From: Leifsonia sp. Root1293
Lineage (GTDB): Bacteria; Actinomycetota; Actinomycetes; Actinomycetales; Microbacteriaceae
DNA length: 64,000 nt
Assembly: GCF_001425325.1 (NCBI RefSeq)
Contig: NZ_LMEH01000001.1
Span: 605,898-669,897 of the forward strand
Direction: 5' to 3'
Of the stretch, positions 27,916-36,714 are shown one piece after another (the first letter of the stretch is position 1; each line of letters opens with the position of its first letter). The position numbers and the translations under genes are program-made. The notes under the pieces were generated by a model. It had not been told where the DNA came from. It saw only the letters and a list, made by a program, of their open reading frames with translations, and ran no database searches.

Positions 27916-28089
27916 TAAGCTTTCGGAGGCCAAAGGCCCGGATTTCCAAGCGCGGCTGCGAGGAACCCGGAGCCCGAGGGAACACGACCTGTAGCCGGTC
28001 TTCTCCCGCAGCCGATCCCTCTGACTTCACCGAGCACTCCCGTGCGTTCGGTAACGACTGTTTGAGATCTTCTTCATCGAAAGGAAACC
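27916..28089 (+). promoter_or_regulatory. rpsD promoter and long structured leader (possible autoregulatory pseudoknot)
   Basis: An extended -10, TGCTAAGCT (TAAGCT at 27916-27921), starts a leader of about 160 nt. Seen pairings: GGCC-AAA-GGCC at 27928-27938; CGGCTGCG (27953-27960) with CGCAGCCG (28007-28014); GAGGGA (27976-27981), inside that loop, with TCCCTC (28016-28021) outside it, which would make a pseudoknot; GACC/GGTC within the loop; CGTT-CGGT-AACG at 28045-28056. The RBS AAAGGAAA is just before the GTG. S4 is known to repress its own mRNA through structured leaders in E. coli and Bacillus; that this leader does so is inference. Confidence 0.55.
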
Positions 28090-28719
28090 GTGTCTACCAA
28101 GTCACGTACCCGTAGCAAGACGCGCCTGTCGCGTGCGCTCGGAATCGCACTCACCCCCAAGGCTGCCAAGTACCTCGAGAAGCGTCCCTACGCTCCGGGC
28201 GAGCACGGCCGCACCAAGCGCAAGGCCGACTCGGACTACGCGGTCCGTCTGCGCGAGAAGCAGCGTCTTCGCGCCCAGTACAACATCCGCGAGGCACAGC
28301 TCAAGATCGCCTTCCAGGAGGCCCGCAAGGCCCAGGGCCTGACCGGTGAGAACCTGGTCGAGCTCCTCGAGATGCGTCTGGACGCCCTCGTGCTCCGTGC
28401 CGGCTTCGCCCGCACCAGCGCTCAGGCCCGTCAGATGGTCGTGCACCGTCACATCCTCGTCGACGGCAAGATCGTGGACCGCCCCTCCTTCCGCGTGAAG
28501 CCGGGTCAGCTCATCCACGTCAAGGCCCGCTCCGAAGGCACCGAGCCCTTCCAGGTCGCAGCAGCCGGCGGTCACGTCGACGTGCTCCCGAAGGTGCCCG
28601 CGTACCTCGAGGTCGAGCTCGACAAGCTGCAGGCCACGCTGGTCCGCCGCCCGAAGCGCGCCGAGGTCCCCGTGACCTGTGAAGTGCAGCTCGTCGTGGA
28701 GTACTACGCAGCTCGCTGA
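28090..28719 (+). CDS. rpsD: 30S ribosomal protein S4
   Basis: Primary 16S rRNA-binding protein that nucleates the 30S body. The 209-residue protein starts at GTG behind AAAGGAAA and lacks the N-terminal zinc cysteines, i.e. the C-minus form. The region RPYAPGEHGRTKRK is characteristic, and the S4 RNA-binding domain (about 98-160: MRLDALVLRAGFARTSAQAR, HRHILVDGKIVDRPSFRVKPG) is complete. It is a stand-alone gene here, not within an rpsM-rpsK-rpoA operon, as usual in actinobacteria. Confidence 0.97.
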   Translation: MSTKSRTRSKTRLSRALGIALTPKAAKYLEKRPYAPGEHGRTKRKADSDYAVRLREKQRLRAQYNIREAQLKIAFQEARKAQGLTGENLVELLEMRLDALVLRAGFARTSAQARQMVVHRHILVDGKIVDRPSFRVKPGQLIHVKARSEGTEPFQVAAAGGHVDVLPKVPAYLEVELDKLQATLVRRPKRAEVPVTCEVQLVVEYYAAR

Positions 28720-28735
28720 TCATCAGTACGCTGGA

Positions 28736-28763
28736 GGGCGGATCATCTTCGGATGGTCCGCCC
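28736..28763 (+). terminator. rpsD terminator, 12-bp stem with UUCG tetraloop
   Basis: GGGCGGATCATC (28736-28747), loop TTCG (28748-28751), GATGGTCCGCCC (28752-28763): 12 pairs including one G-U. It begins 17 bp after the rpsD stop and is followed by TTCGTCGTT, a partial T-rich tail. Confidence 0.85.
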
Positions 28764-28812
28764 TTCGTCGTTCAGGCTCTGGACGCATGCCGGTTCGGGA
28801 ATGGAGAGCACC

Positions 28813-29187
28813 GTGTCAGCTGGAGACATCGTCGGACTGGTGGCGACAGGACTGTTCGCCGTCCTGGTCGTTCTCATCGGCATCCTCCTCATCAAGTTCG
28901 GCGGCGTGCTCGACGCCATCCGCGACGCCATCGTCGACGCGAACTCCAGCCTCACCCCGCTGGTCGGCGAGGTCACCGAGACCGTCCGCTCGACGAACAC
29001 GCAGCTGGTCAGGGTCGACACCATCACGAAGGACGTCGCCGATGTGACGGGCAACGTCTCGGCACTCGTCGCCCTGTTCGCCGCGACTGTCGGCGGACCC
29101 CTGATCAAGCTCGCCGGTTTCTCGGCGGCCGTCGTGGCCGCCTTCCGCTTCGCCCGCGGGGCCGAGCGCTCCACGGGGAAGCGCTGA
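28813..29187 (+). CDS. Small membrane protein, DUF948-like
   Basis: A 124-residue protein from GTG 28813 (GGAGAG 5 bp upstream). An ATG at 28801 in the same frame is the alternative start but has a weaker RBS. One N-terminal TM helix (GDIVGLVATGLFAVLVVLIGILLIKF, given here in two overlapping parts of the same stretch) is followed by a helical region VLDAIRDAIVDANSSL and repeated V..V..IT patterns of DUF948-type proteins, then a second hydrophobic segment. The role is unknown; it is probably in the envelope. It forms a small cluster with the next gene upstream of alaS, an arrangement common in actinobacteria. Confidence 0.75.
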   Translation: MSAGDIVGLVATGLFAVLVVLIGILLIKFGGVLDAIRDAIVDANSSLTPLVGEVTETVRSTNTQLVRVDTITKDVADVTGNVSALVALFAATVGGPLIKLAGFSAAVVAAFRFARGAERSTGKR

Positions 29188-29192
29188 CGAAG

Positions 29193-29224
29193 TACTGTTG
29201 ACAAGCACCACGAGAGCACGAGGA
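29193..29224 (+). promoter_or_regulatory. Candidate -10 and RBS for the 63-residue membrane protein
   Basis: TACTGT at 29193-29198 is a TANNNT -10 just after the preceding stop. A TTGACA overlaps it at 29198-29203 but has no matching -10 downstream. GAGGAG at 29219-29224 is the RBS for ATG 29236. Confidence 0.35.
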
Positions 29225-29235
29225 GCGGTTCGAAT

Positions 29236-29427
29236 ATGAAGAATGTGTTGTGGCTGATCGTAGGCATCGCGGCCGGATTCGCCGTCGCCCACCAGGTCAA
29301 CAAGACCCAGGAGGGGAAGCAGTTCTTCTCGACCATCGACGCCAGGGCCCGCGAGTTCGGCGAGGCCGTGAGCGAGGGCTACCGCCGTCGTGAGGCCGAG
29401 CTGCGCGAAGCCATCGACGCCGACTGA
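29236..29427 (+). CDS. Conserved small single-pass membrane protein
   Basis: 63 residues: MKNVLWLIVGIAAGFAVAH is one TM helix, then a polar amphipathic tail (FFSTIDARAREFGEAVSEGYRRREAEL). The GAGGAG RBS and codon pattern support expression. I know of no function; similar short proteins occur between rpsD and alaS in Microbacteriaceae genomes (from memory). It may work with the DUF948-like neighbour. Confidence 0.7.
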   Translation: MKNVLWLIVGIAAGFAVAHQVNKTQEGKQFFSTIDARAREFGEAVSEGYRRREAELREAIDAD

Positions 29428-29507
29428 TCTCGCGCGCAGCATCCGGTCGGCTTCGACCACTGTCCATCTGATCGCGCCCGCGGGCGCTCCCACCGAGTAC
29501 GGAACCC

Positions 29508-32171
29508 ATGCAGACTGCAGACATCCGCCGGCGCTGGCTCGAGTTCTTCGCTGAGCGCGGCCACACCGTCGTGCCATCAGCGTCGCTCGTCAGCGACGAC
29601 CCCACCCTCATGTTCACGGTCGCGGGCATGGTGCCCTTCGTTCCGTACCTCACCGGGGTCGTGCCTTCGCCGTATCCGCGGGCCACCAGCGTGCAGAAGT
29701 GCATCCGCACGAGCGACATCGAGGAGGTCGGCCGCACGCCGCGTCACGGCACCTTCTTCCAGATGAACGGCAACTTCTCGTTCGGCGACTACTTCAAGGA
29801 AGGCGCCATCACGTACGCGTGGGAGCTGCTGACCTCCTCCGAGGCCGATGGCGGGTACGGCTTCGATCCGAAGGACCTGTGGGTCACCGTCTACAAGGAC
29901 GACGACGAGGCCATCTCGATCTGGAAGCGGGTCGCCGGCCTGCCCGACGAGCGCATCCAGCGTCTGGACAAGGACACCAACTACTGGTCGACCGGTGTGC
30001 CCGGACCGGCTGGACCCTGCTCGGAGATCTTCTTCGATCGCGGCCCCGCCTACGGCATCGACGGCGGACCGGCGACGGACGACGACAGGTACGTAGAGAT
30101 CTGGAACCTCGTCTTCATGCAGTACCTCATCGACGACGTGCGCTCGAAGTACGATTTCCGCATCGTCGGCGAGCTGCCGAAGAAGAACATCGACACCGGT
30201 ATGGGCCTGGAGCGCGTCGCCTTCATCAAGCAGGGCGTCGACAACATGTACGAGATCGACCAGGTGCGCCCGGTTCTCGATCGCGCAGCGGCGCTCTCGG
30301 GTCGTCGCTACGGCGCCGACCACGAGGACGACGTGCGGATGCGGGTCATCGCCGACCACGTGCGCTCGTCGCTCATGCTCATGAGCGACGGCGTCGCTCC
30401 GTCGAACGAGGGCCGGGGCTACATCCTGCGCCGCCTCATGCGCCGCACGGTGCGGGCGATGCGCCTGCTCGGAGTCGACACAGCGACATTCGGCGAGCTG
30501 TTCCCGGCGTCGCGCGACGCCATGAAGGCCGCCTATCCCGAGGTCGAGACCGACTTCTCGCGCATCGCCCAGCTCGCGAACGCCGAGGAGGAGACCTTCC
30601 TCCGCACGCTCACCGCCGGAACCAGCATCCTCGACCTGGCTGTTGCGAAGACGAAGACCGAGAAGGCAGCAGCCCTTCCCGGCGACACGGCGTTCCTGCT
30701 GCACGACACCTACGGCTTCCCCATCGAGCTCACCCTCGAGATGGCCGACGAGGCCGGACTCTCCGTCGACCGCACGGCCTTCGACGAGCTCATGCTCGCG
30801 CAGCGCACCAGGGCGAAGGCCGATGCGCGCTCGAAGAAGTCAGTGCTCGCCGACCTCACCGTCTACAGCCCGTTCCGCGCGCTGGGTGAGACCGTGTTCA
30901 CCGGCTACACCGAACTGCAGACGCAGTCGCGCGTGCTCGGCATCATCGTCGACGGCGAATCGGTGACGAAGGCGACGGAGGGGCAGACCGCAGAGGTCAT
31001 CCTCGCCGAGACGTCGCTCTACGCCGAATCCGGCGGGCAGGCGGCGGATGCCGGACTCATCGTCGGCGCAGGCTTCGAACTCGAGGTGCTCGACGTGCAG
31101 AAGCCCGTGAAGGGCCTCATCAGCCACACGGTGCGCGTCAGCGTCGGAGAGGTGGGGGTCGACGCCGTCGCCACGAGCGTCGTCGACGACGACTACCGCC
31201 GCGGCGCCCGCCAGGCTCACTCTGGAACCCACATCATCCATGCGGCGCTGCGTCAGGTGCTCGGCCCCACGGCGCATCAGTCGGGCTCGTTCAACAAGGC
31301 CGGCTACCTGCGCCTCGACTTCGGCTGGAACAAGGCGCTGTCTGCTGAAACCCGCAGCGAGATCGAGGAGATCTCGAACAACGCGATCCGCGACAACCTC
31401 GAGGTGACCACCCGCGAGATGAGCGTCGACGAGGCCAAGGCCCTCGGTGCGATGGCCCTGTTCGGCGAGAAGTACGGCGACACCGTGCGCATGGTCGACA
31501 TCGGCGGGCCGTGGTCGCGCGAGCTCTGCGCCGGCACCCACGTCTCGACGAGTTCCGAGATCGGCATGATCAACCTCGTGAGCGAGTCGAGCGTCGGGTC
31601 GACGAACCGTCGCGTCGAATCCCTCGTCGGTCTCGAGGCCTTCAAGGACCTGGCGGCCGAGCGGGCCATCGTCTCGGAGCTCACCACCAACCTGAAGACT
31701 CCGCGCGAGAAGATCCCCGAGCGCATCGCCGAGCTGCTCGCCAACCTCAAGGCCGCTGAGAAGAAGATCGCGGCATTCGAGGCGCGCGCCCTCAGCGACA
31801 GGGTTCCGGCCCTGGTGCAGAACGCCACCACCATCGGCGACGTGACCCTGGTCGCAGAGCACGTCGGGAATCTCGCCTCGAGCGACGACCTGCGTGCGCT
31901 CGTGACAGCGGCTCGCGAGCGGCTGGGCAGCGCGGCATCCGTCGTCGCCCTGACCGCCGTGGTGAACGAGAAGCCTGCGGTCATCGTGGCGACGAACCCC
32001 GCAGCCCGGGACGCCGGCCTCGGAGCCGGCGCCATCGTGCGCGCCATGGCGGGTGCTCTCGGCGGTCGCGGAGGCGGCAAGGACGACCTCGCCCAGGGCG
32101 GCGGAACCGACGTCTCGGCCGTTCCGGCTGCGCTCGACGCCGCCCGCGACGCCGTCCGGGCCATCAGGTAG
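29508..32171 (+). CDS. alaS: Alanine--tRNA ligase
   Basis: Charges tRNA-Ala and edits Ser/Gly mischarging. The 887-residue protein has the class II core at the N-terminus (TADIRRRWLEFFAERGH, PFVPYLTG, RNTGMGLER-type motif as DTGMGLERVAF), the tRNA-recognition domain, the editing domain with zinc ligands HSGTH (H571, H575) and CAGTH (C674, H678), and the C-Ala domain ending in GGRGGGKDDLAQGGG. Full length for the family. It is followed 5 bp later by ruvX. Confidence 0.97.
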   Translation: MQTADIRRRWLEFFAERGHTVVPSASLVSDDPTLMFTVAGMVPFVPYLTGVVPSPYPRATSVQKCIRTSDIEEVGRTPRHGTFFQMNGNFSFGDYFKEGAITYAWELLTSSEADGGYGFDPKDLWVTVYKDDDEAISIWKRVAGLPDERIQRLDKDTNYWSTGVPGPAGPCSEIFFDRGPAYGIDGGPATDDDRYVEIWNLVFMQYLIDDVRSKYDFRIVGELPKKNIDTGMGLERVAFIKQGVDNMYEIDQVRPVLDRAAALSGRRYGADHEDDVRMRVIADHVRSSLMLMSDGVAPSNEGRGYILRRLMRRTVRAMRLLGVDTATFGELFPASRDAMKAAYPEVETDFSRIAQLANAEEETFLRTLTAGTSILDLAVAKTKTEKAAALPGDTAFLLHDTYGFPIELTLEMADEAGLSVDRTAFDELMLAQRTRAKADARSKKSVLADLTVYSPFRALGETVFTGYTELQTQSRVLGIIVDGESVTKATEGQTAEVILAETSLYAESGGQAADAGLIVGAGFELEVLDVQKPVKGLISHTVRVSVGEVGVDAVATSVVDDDYRRGARQAHSGTHIIHAALRQVLGPTAHQSGSFNKAGYLRLDFGWNKALSAETRSEIEEISNNAIRDNLEVTTREMSVDEAKALGAMALFGEKYGDTVRMVDIGGPWSRELCAGTHVSTSSEIGMINLVSESSVGSTNRRVESLVGLEAFKDLAAERAIVSELTTNLKTPREKIPERIAELLANLKAAEKKIAAFEARALSDRVPALVQNATTIGDVTLVAEHVGNLASSDDLRALVTAARERLGSAASVVALTAVVNEKPAVIVATNPAARDAGLGAGAIVRAMAGALGGRGGGKDDLAQGGGTDVSAVPAALDAARDAVRAIR

Positions 32172-32176
32172 CGTCG

Positions 32177-32650
32177 GTGCGCACAGGAGTCCGGCTCGGC
32201 GTCGATGTGGGGAAGGTGCGCATCGGCGTCGCCCGCTCCGACCTGCACGGCATGCTGGCGACCCCCGTCGAGACTGTCCAACGCGACACGGTGGGCGGGG
32301 GAGCCGACATCGCCCGGCTCGTGGCGCTCCGCGAGGAGCTCGACGCCTTCGAGGTGATCGTGGGGCTGCCTCTGGCGATGTCCGGCGGCCACACGGCATC
32401 GACCGCCGACGCTCTCGGCTTCGCCCGAGCCCTGCAGGCAGCTGTCGACGTGCCCGTGCGCATGGTCGACGAGAGGCTCAGCACGGTCTCGGCGCAGTCG
32501 GCCCTGCGATCGTCGGGTCGCGGCTCACGGACCCAGCGTCCGGTGATCGACCAGGTCGCCGCCGTTATCATTGTGCAACATGCGCTCGACAGCGAGCGCG
32601 GCACCGGTCAGCCTCCCGGCACCGTCGTCACCTCCGTCGAAGGATCCTGA
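32177..32650 (+). CDS. ruvX: Putative pre-16S rRNA nuclease / RuvX (YqgF)
   Basis: RNase H-like enzyme, implicated in 16S rRNA 5'-end maturation in E. coli and as a Holliday resolvase elsewhere. The 157-residue protein starts at GTG; D10 in RLGVDVGKVRIG is the first catalytic Asp, with VVGLPLAMSG-type (EVIVGLPLAMSGG) and VDERLSTVSAQ motifs following. The small C-terminal extension (QPPGTVVTSVEGS) is unremarkable. It sits between alaS and mltG, the usual actinobacterial order. Confidence 0.93.
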   Translation: MRTGVRLGVDVGKVRIGVARSDLHGMLATPVETVQRDTVGGGADIARLVALREELDAFEVIVGLPLAMSGGHTASTADALGFARALQAAVDVPVRMVDERLSTVSAQSALRSSGRGSRTQRPVIDQVAAVIIVQHALDSERGTGQPPGTVVTSVEGS

Positions 32651-32654
32651 AGAC

Positions 32655-34076
32655 TTGTCGAATGACACCCCCGTCTCCCCGGACGGAGATCGTGGCCCGC
32701 GCGATGACGCGCGGGACCCAGCGGCCCCCAGCGACGGCGGCCTGAACTGGGAAGACCTCCTCGCCGGACGCACACCGGCAGGCGGCAACCCCGTCGCGCC
32801 GGATCCCGTGGCGCAGGACCCGGCCGTGCAGCCCCTGCCCCAGCCTCGATCACGGCGGGAGGCCAGGGAGGCGGCGGAATCCGCTGCTGCACCGGAGTCG
32901 CCGCAGACTCCGCCCGTGCAGACCACGGGACCCGTCGCCCTGCAGCCAGCCGGCACCTCGCGATCGCAGCGACGCTCGCAACGCACCGACGTCTATCCGG
33001 AGCGGGAGAAGAGCGGCCGCGGCCGTGGTGCCGCCATCGGCTGCCTCGTGATCGTGCTCGTGCTCGTCGGAGCCGCTGTGGGCGGCTGGTTCGCCCTGCA
33101 GGGTCCCATCCAGGCCTTCATCGCATCGACCCAACCGCCGGCCGACTACTCGGGCGATGGAACCGGCGAGGTCAACTTCGTCATCAAGGACGGCGACATC
33201 GGGTCCGACATCGCCCAGAACCTGCACTCGGAGGGGATCACGGCGTCGTTCGGCTCCTTCTACGATCTCCTGCTCAAGCAGAGTCCGGCGCCGGTCTTCC
33301 AGCCCGGTGCCTACGCGATGCACGAGAAGATGAGCGCCGCGTCCGCCCTCTCGGCGCTGGAGGATCCGGCCAACAGGCTCGAGAACACCGTCGTCGTCCC
33401 CGAGGGAACCGCAGCCGTCGACATCTACTCGCTGATCAGCGAGGGCACCGATCTTCCTCTCGAGGACGTCGAGGCGGCGGCCAAAGACGTCGCGTCATTC
33501 GGCCTGCCGGCCGAGGCGAAGACGCTTGAGGGCTTCCTCTTCCCGGCCACCTACACCTTCGATCCCGGCGTGACCGCGCCCGAGGTGCTGACGACCATGG
33601 TCGACCGCTCGTTCCAGGCTCTGGATGAGGCCGGGGTGGCACCAGACAAGCGCTGGGACACCATCCGCCTCGCCTCGCTGGTGCAGAAGGAGGCCGGCCT
33701 GCGCGACGACTACTACAAGGTCTCCAGGGTCTTCCTCAACAGGCTCGATCAGGACTGGAAGCTGCAGTCGGACGCCACCGTCGCCTACGGCACGGGCAAC
33801 ACCCACGTGGTCACGACCACTGACGCCGAGCGCGCGGACGAGGGCAACCTCTACAACACCTACGTCCACGACGGGCTGCCGGTCGGACCCATCTCGAACC
33901 CGGGCGATCTCGCCATCGATGCTGCGCTGCATCCGGCCGATGGACCCTGGATGTTCTTCGTGACCTGGAACCTCGACACCGGGGAGACCATCTTCTCGGA
34001 GACGGCGGAGCAGCACGATACCGCCGTCGCGAAGTGGCTGGCGTGGATGGACGAGCACCCGGAGTACGGTGGCTGA
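32655..34076 (+). CDS. mltG: Endolytic murein transglycosylase MltG
   Basis: Cleaves nascent peptidoglycan strands outside the membrane and so sets glycan chain length. The start is taken as TTG 32655 (SNDTPVSPDGD), with GAAGGA about 11 bp upstream; the longer frame overlaps ruvX. The 473-residue protein has a disordered Pro/Ala-rich cytoplasmic N-terminus of about 115 residues, one TM helix (GCLVIVLVLVGAAVGGWFAL), a LysM-like segment and the YceG domain with catalytic E346 in LVQKEAGL and with LPVGPISNPG. Its stop overlaps the aroE GTG by 8 bp. Confidence 0.93.
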   Translation: MSNDTPVSPDGDRGPRDDARDPAAPSDGGLNWEDLLAGRTPAGGNPVAPDPVAQDPAVQPLPQPRSRREAREAAESAAAPESPQTPPVQTTGPVALQPAGTSRSQRRSQRTDVYPEREKSGRGRGAAIGCLVIVLVLVGAAVGGWFALQGPIQAFIASTQPPADYSGDGTGEVNFVIKDGDIGSDIAQNLHSEGITASFGSFYDLLLKQSPAPVFQPGAYAMHEKMSAASALSALEDPANRLENTVVVPEGTAAVDIYSLISEGTDLPLEDVEAAAKDVASFGLPAEAKTLEGFLFPATYTFDPGVTAPEVLTTMVDRSFQALDEAGVAPDKRWDTIRLASLVQKEAGLRDDYYKVSRVFLNRLDQDWKLQSDATVAYGTGNTHVVTTTDAERADEGNLYNTYVHDGLPVGPISNPGDLAIDAALHPADGPWMFFVTWNLDTGETIFSETAEQHDTAVAKWLAWMDEHPEYGG

Positions 34077-34950
34077 CGCGGCGGCGCCGGTCGGCGACAG
34101 GCTCGCCGTGCTCGGTTCGCCGATCGCCCACTCGAAGTCGCCGGCACTGCATGCCGCCGCGTACGCGGCTCTCGGCCTGGACTGGACGTACGAGCGCCAC
34201 GAGGTCGACGAGCGCGGCTTCGACGAGTTGCTCGACGCTCGGGTGCTGAGGCGATTCGGTGGCCCGTCGGAGGGTGAGGCCGCGCCGTGGCGGGGCTTCT
34301 CCCTCACGATGCCGCTCAAGACGCGGGCCTTCGCCCGGGCCGACGAGCTCGACCTCGTCGCCGAGCAGACCGGTGCAGTCAACACGCTGGTGTTCGGCGC
34401 CGATGGACGAACCACCGGGTTCAACACCGATGTCGCAGGTCTGGTGGCGGCGATCGTCGAGGCCGGCGTGCAGTCTGCTCGGCACGTCGTCATCCTCGGA
34501 GCCGGAGCCACCGCGGCATCCGCCATCGTCGCCGCAGCCGATCTGGGCGCTGAGCACGTCCACCTCGCCGTCCGGAATCCGGAACGCGGGCACGAACTCG
34601 ACGGACTCAGCGCCTCCCTCGGCCTCACCCACTCCGTGAGCACCTTCGGCGAGCTCGAGGGAGTCGGAGGCGAGCTCGTCATCTCGACGTTGCCGGGTGG
34701 AACGGTTCTCGACTCCGGGTTGCCGCTGGCCCTTCAGCGCGACGCCCTGCTGTTCGACGTGGCATACGACCCCTGGCCGAGCGCACTGGCGATGAGCTGG
34801 CTGAAGCGCGGCGGGCGAGTGGCCTCCGGGCTCGGGATGCTGCTCCACCAGGCACTCGTGCAGGTGCGCATCTTCGTGTCGGGCGACCCGCTCATCCCGC
34901 TGCAGGACGAGGAAGCCGTGCTCGCCGCCATGCGGGCAGCGATCTCCTGA
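34069..34950 (+). CDS. aroE: Shikimate dehydrogenase
   Basis: Reduces 3-dehydroshikimate to shikimate with NADPH. The 293-residue protein has [19 protein letters not shown] (substrate-binding serines), [11 protein letters not shown] (catalytic Lys), NTDVAGLV and the dinucleotide-binding [10 protein letters not shown], ending with [16 protein letters not shown] 34069 overlaps mltG. It is the first of five consecutive shikimate-pathway genes. Confidence 0.95.
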   Translation: MADAAAPVGDRLAVLGSPIAHSKSPALHAAAYAALGLDWTYERHEVDERGFDELLDARVLRRFGGPSEGEAAPWRGFSLTMPLKTRAFARADELDLVAEQTGAVNTLVFGADGRTTGFNTDVAGLVAAIVEAGVQSARHVVILGAGATAASAIVAAADLGAEHVHLAVRNPERGHELDGLSASLGLTHSVSTFGELEGVGGELVISTLPGGTVLDSGLPLALQRDALLFDVAYDPWPSALAMSWLKRGGRVASGLGMLLHQALVQVRIFVSGDPLIPLQDEEAVLAAMRAAIS

Positions 34951-35014
34951 CCCGGCGTCTCGGGGGCGACGTCACACGGTCTGGCGCCGAGTCGCCCTGT
35001 GGAAGGATGGATCC

Positions 35015-36208
35015 ATGCTTCGTTGGTTGACTGCGGGTGAGTCTCACGGCCCCGAACTCATCGCCATGCTGGAAGGTCTTCCCGCGGGTGTTCCCGTCTC
35101 GCTCGACACCGTGCGGGCCGACCTCGCGCGCCGCAAGCTCGGCTACGGTCGCGGCGCCCGCATGAAGTTCGAACAGGACGAGCTGACGATCTCGGGCGGC
35201 ATCCGTCACGGGCTCTCTCTCGGCAGCCCCATCGCGCTGCGCATCGGCAACACGGAGTGGCCGAAGTGGTCCGAGGTGATGAGCCCCGAGCCGATCGACG
35301 CCGCTTCTCTCGGTCGCGGCCGTGGGGCCCCGCTCACCCGTCCGCGGCCGGGGCACGCCGACCTCGTCGGCATGCAGAAATACGGCTTCGACGAGGCCCG
35401 CCCCGTGCTCGAGCGCGCCAGCGCCAGGGAGACGGCGGCCCGGGTCGCCCTCGGAGCCGTCGCCCGCTCCTTCCTCGCCGAACTCGGCATCACCCTCGTC
35501 GCGCACACGATCGCGATCGGCCCCGTGCGGGTTCCCGAGGGCACGGCCCTGCCGCATCCGACGGACGTCGATGCTCTGGATGCCGACCCTCTGCGCTGCT
35601 TCGACGCCACCACCAGCGCGCTCATGGTCGCCGAGGTGGACGCCGCCCACAAGGACGGCGACACCCTCGGCGGTGTCGTCGAGGTGCTCGCCTACGGTGT
35701 TCCGCCCGGTCTGGGCTCCTACGTGCACTGGGACCGCCGTCTCGACTCCCAGCTCGCCGCCGCGCTCATGGGCATCCAGGCCATCAAGGGCGTCGAGGTG
35801 GGCGACGGATTCCTGACCACCACCCGTCGAGGCTCTGAGGCCCACGACGAACTCGTCATGAGCGACGGCGCCATCGACCGCGAGAGCGACAGGGCCGGCG
35901 GAACCGAGGGCGGCATGTCGACGGGAACGGTGCTGCGCGTGCGAGCCGGCATGAAGCCGATCGCCACCGTGCCGCATGCCCTCCGCACGGTCGACGTGGC
36001 GTCGGGCGAGGCCGCTGCCGCGCACCACCAGCGCTCGGACGTGTGCGCGGTTCCGGCCGCCGGCGTCGTCGCCGAGGCGATGGTAGCGCTCGTGCTGGCC
36101 AACTCCGTGCTGGAGAAGTTCGGCGGCGACTCGCTGCCCGAGACCAGGCGCAACCTCGAGTCCTACCTCGCCGCGATGCCGGCGAACCTGACGACCTCGC
36201 GGCGATGA
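35015..36208 (+). CDS. aroC: Chorismate synthase
   Basis: Converts EPSP to chorismate using reduced FMN, the final common step for aromatic compounds. The 397-residue protein shows [14 protein letters not shown], the [11 protein letters not shown] motif, [17 protein letters not shown] and GGMSTG. The RBS GAAGGATGG precedes ATG 35015. Its TGA overlaps the aroK ATG (ATGA). Confidence 0.97.
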   Translation: MLRWLTAGESHGPELIAMLEGLPAGVPVSLDTVRADLARRKLGYGRGARMKFEQDELTISGGIRHGLSLGSPIALRIGNTEWPKWSEVMSPEPIDAASLGRGRGAPLTRPRPGHADLVGMQKYGFDEARPVLERASARETAARVALGAVARSFLAELGITLVAHTIAIGPVRVPEGTALPHPTDVDALDADPLRCFDATTSALMVAEVDAAHKDGDTLGGVVEVLAYGVPPGLGSYVHWDRRLDSQLAAALMGIQAIKGVEVGDGFLTTTRRGSEAHDELVMSDGAIDRESDRAGGTEGGMSTGTVLRVRAGMKPIATVPHALRTVDVASGEAAAAHHQRSDVCAVPAAGVVAEAMVALVLANSVLEKFGGDSLPETRRNLESYLAAMPANLTTSRR

Positions 36209-36714
36209 CGCTCGCGTCGCGCCTGCCCGTCGTCTTCATCGGACCCATGGGCTCCGGCAAGTCGAGGATCGGGCGCAAGGTGGCCGCAGCCCTCGGCGTG
36301 CCGTTCATCGACACCGACAGTGTCGTCGTCGCCGGCCACGGTGCCATCAGCGACATCTTCGCTCGCGATGGCGAACCCCGCTTCCGCGAGCTGGAGCGCC
36401 AGGCCGTCGCGGACTCGCTCGGGGAGTCCGCCGTCATCTCGCTCGGCGGGGGAGCGGTGCTCGACCCCGGCACGCAGGAGGACCTCCGCGGCGCGACCGT
36501 GGTGCTGCTCACTGTGACGAGCGCGGCCGTGGCCAAGCGCATCCAGGGCGGGAAGCGCCCCCTCGTCGCCGACGACGGCATCGTCGCGTGGGAGCGCATC
36601 CTCGAGGAGCGCCGTCCGATCTACGAGGATCTGGCCGACGTGACCTTCGACACCTCGACGGGCTCGCTCACCGAGCTCGCCGACGACATCGTGACCTGGC
36701 TGAAAGAGGGATAA
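36205..36714 (+). CDS. aroK: Shikimate kinase
   Basis: Phosphorylates shikimate at the 3-OH with ATP. The 169-residue P-loop protein has [11 protein letters not shown] (Walker A), FIDTDSVV (Mg/shikimate Asp), the RFRELER shikimate-binding arginines, SLGGGAV and [13 protein letters not shown] 36205 overlaps the aroC stop by 4 bp; the frame remains open upstream, but that region belongs to aroC. It is followed immediately by aroB. Confidence 0.96.
   Translation: MTLASRLPVVFIGPMGSGKSRIGRKVAAALGVPFIDTDSVVVAGHGAISDIFARDGEPRFRELERQAVADSLGESAVISLGGGAVLDPGTQEDLRGATVVLLTVTSAAVAKRIQGGKRPLVADDGIVAWERILEERRPIYEDLADVTFDTSTGSLTELADDIVTWLKEG

Noticed and set aside
29198-29203. Perfect TTGACA as a -35 for the 63-residue membrane protein
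   Set aside because: No -10-like hexamer lies 16-18 bp downstream; the overlapping TACTGT is a better candidate for the promoter.
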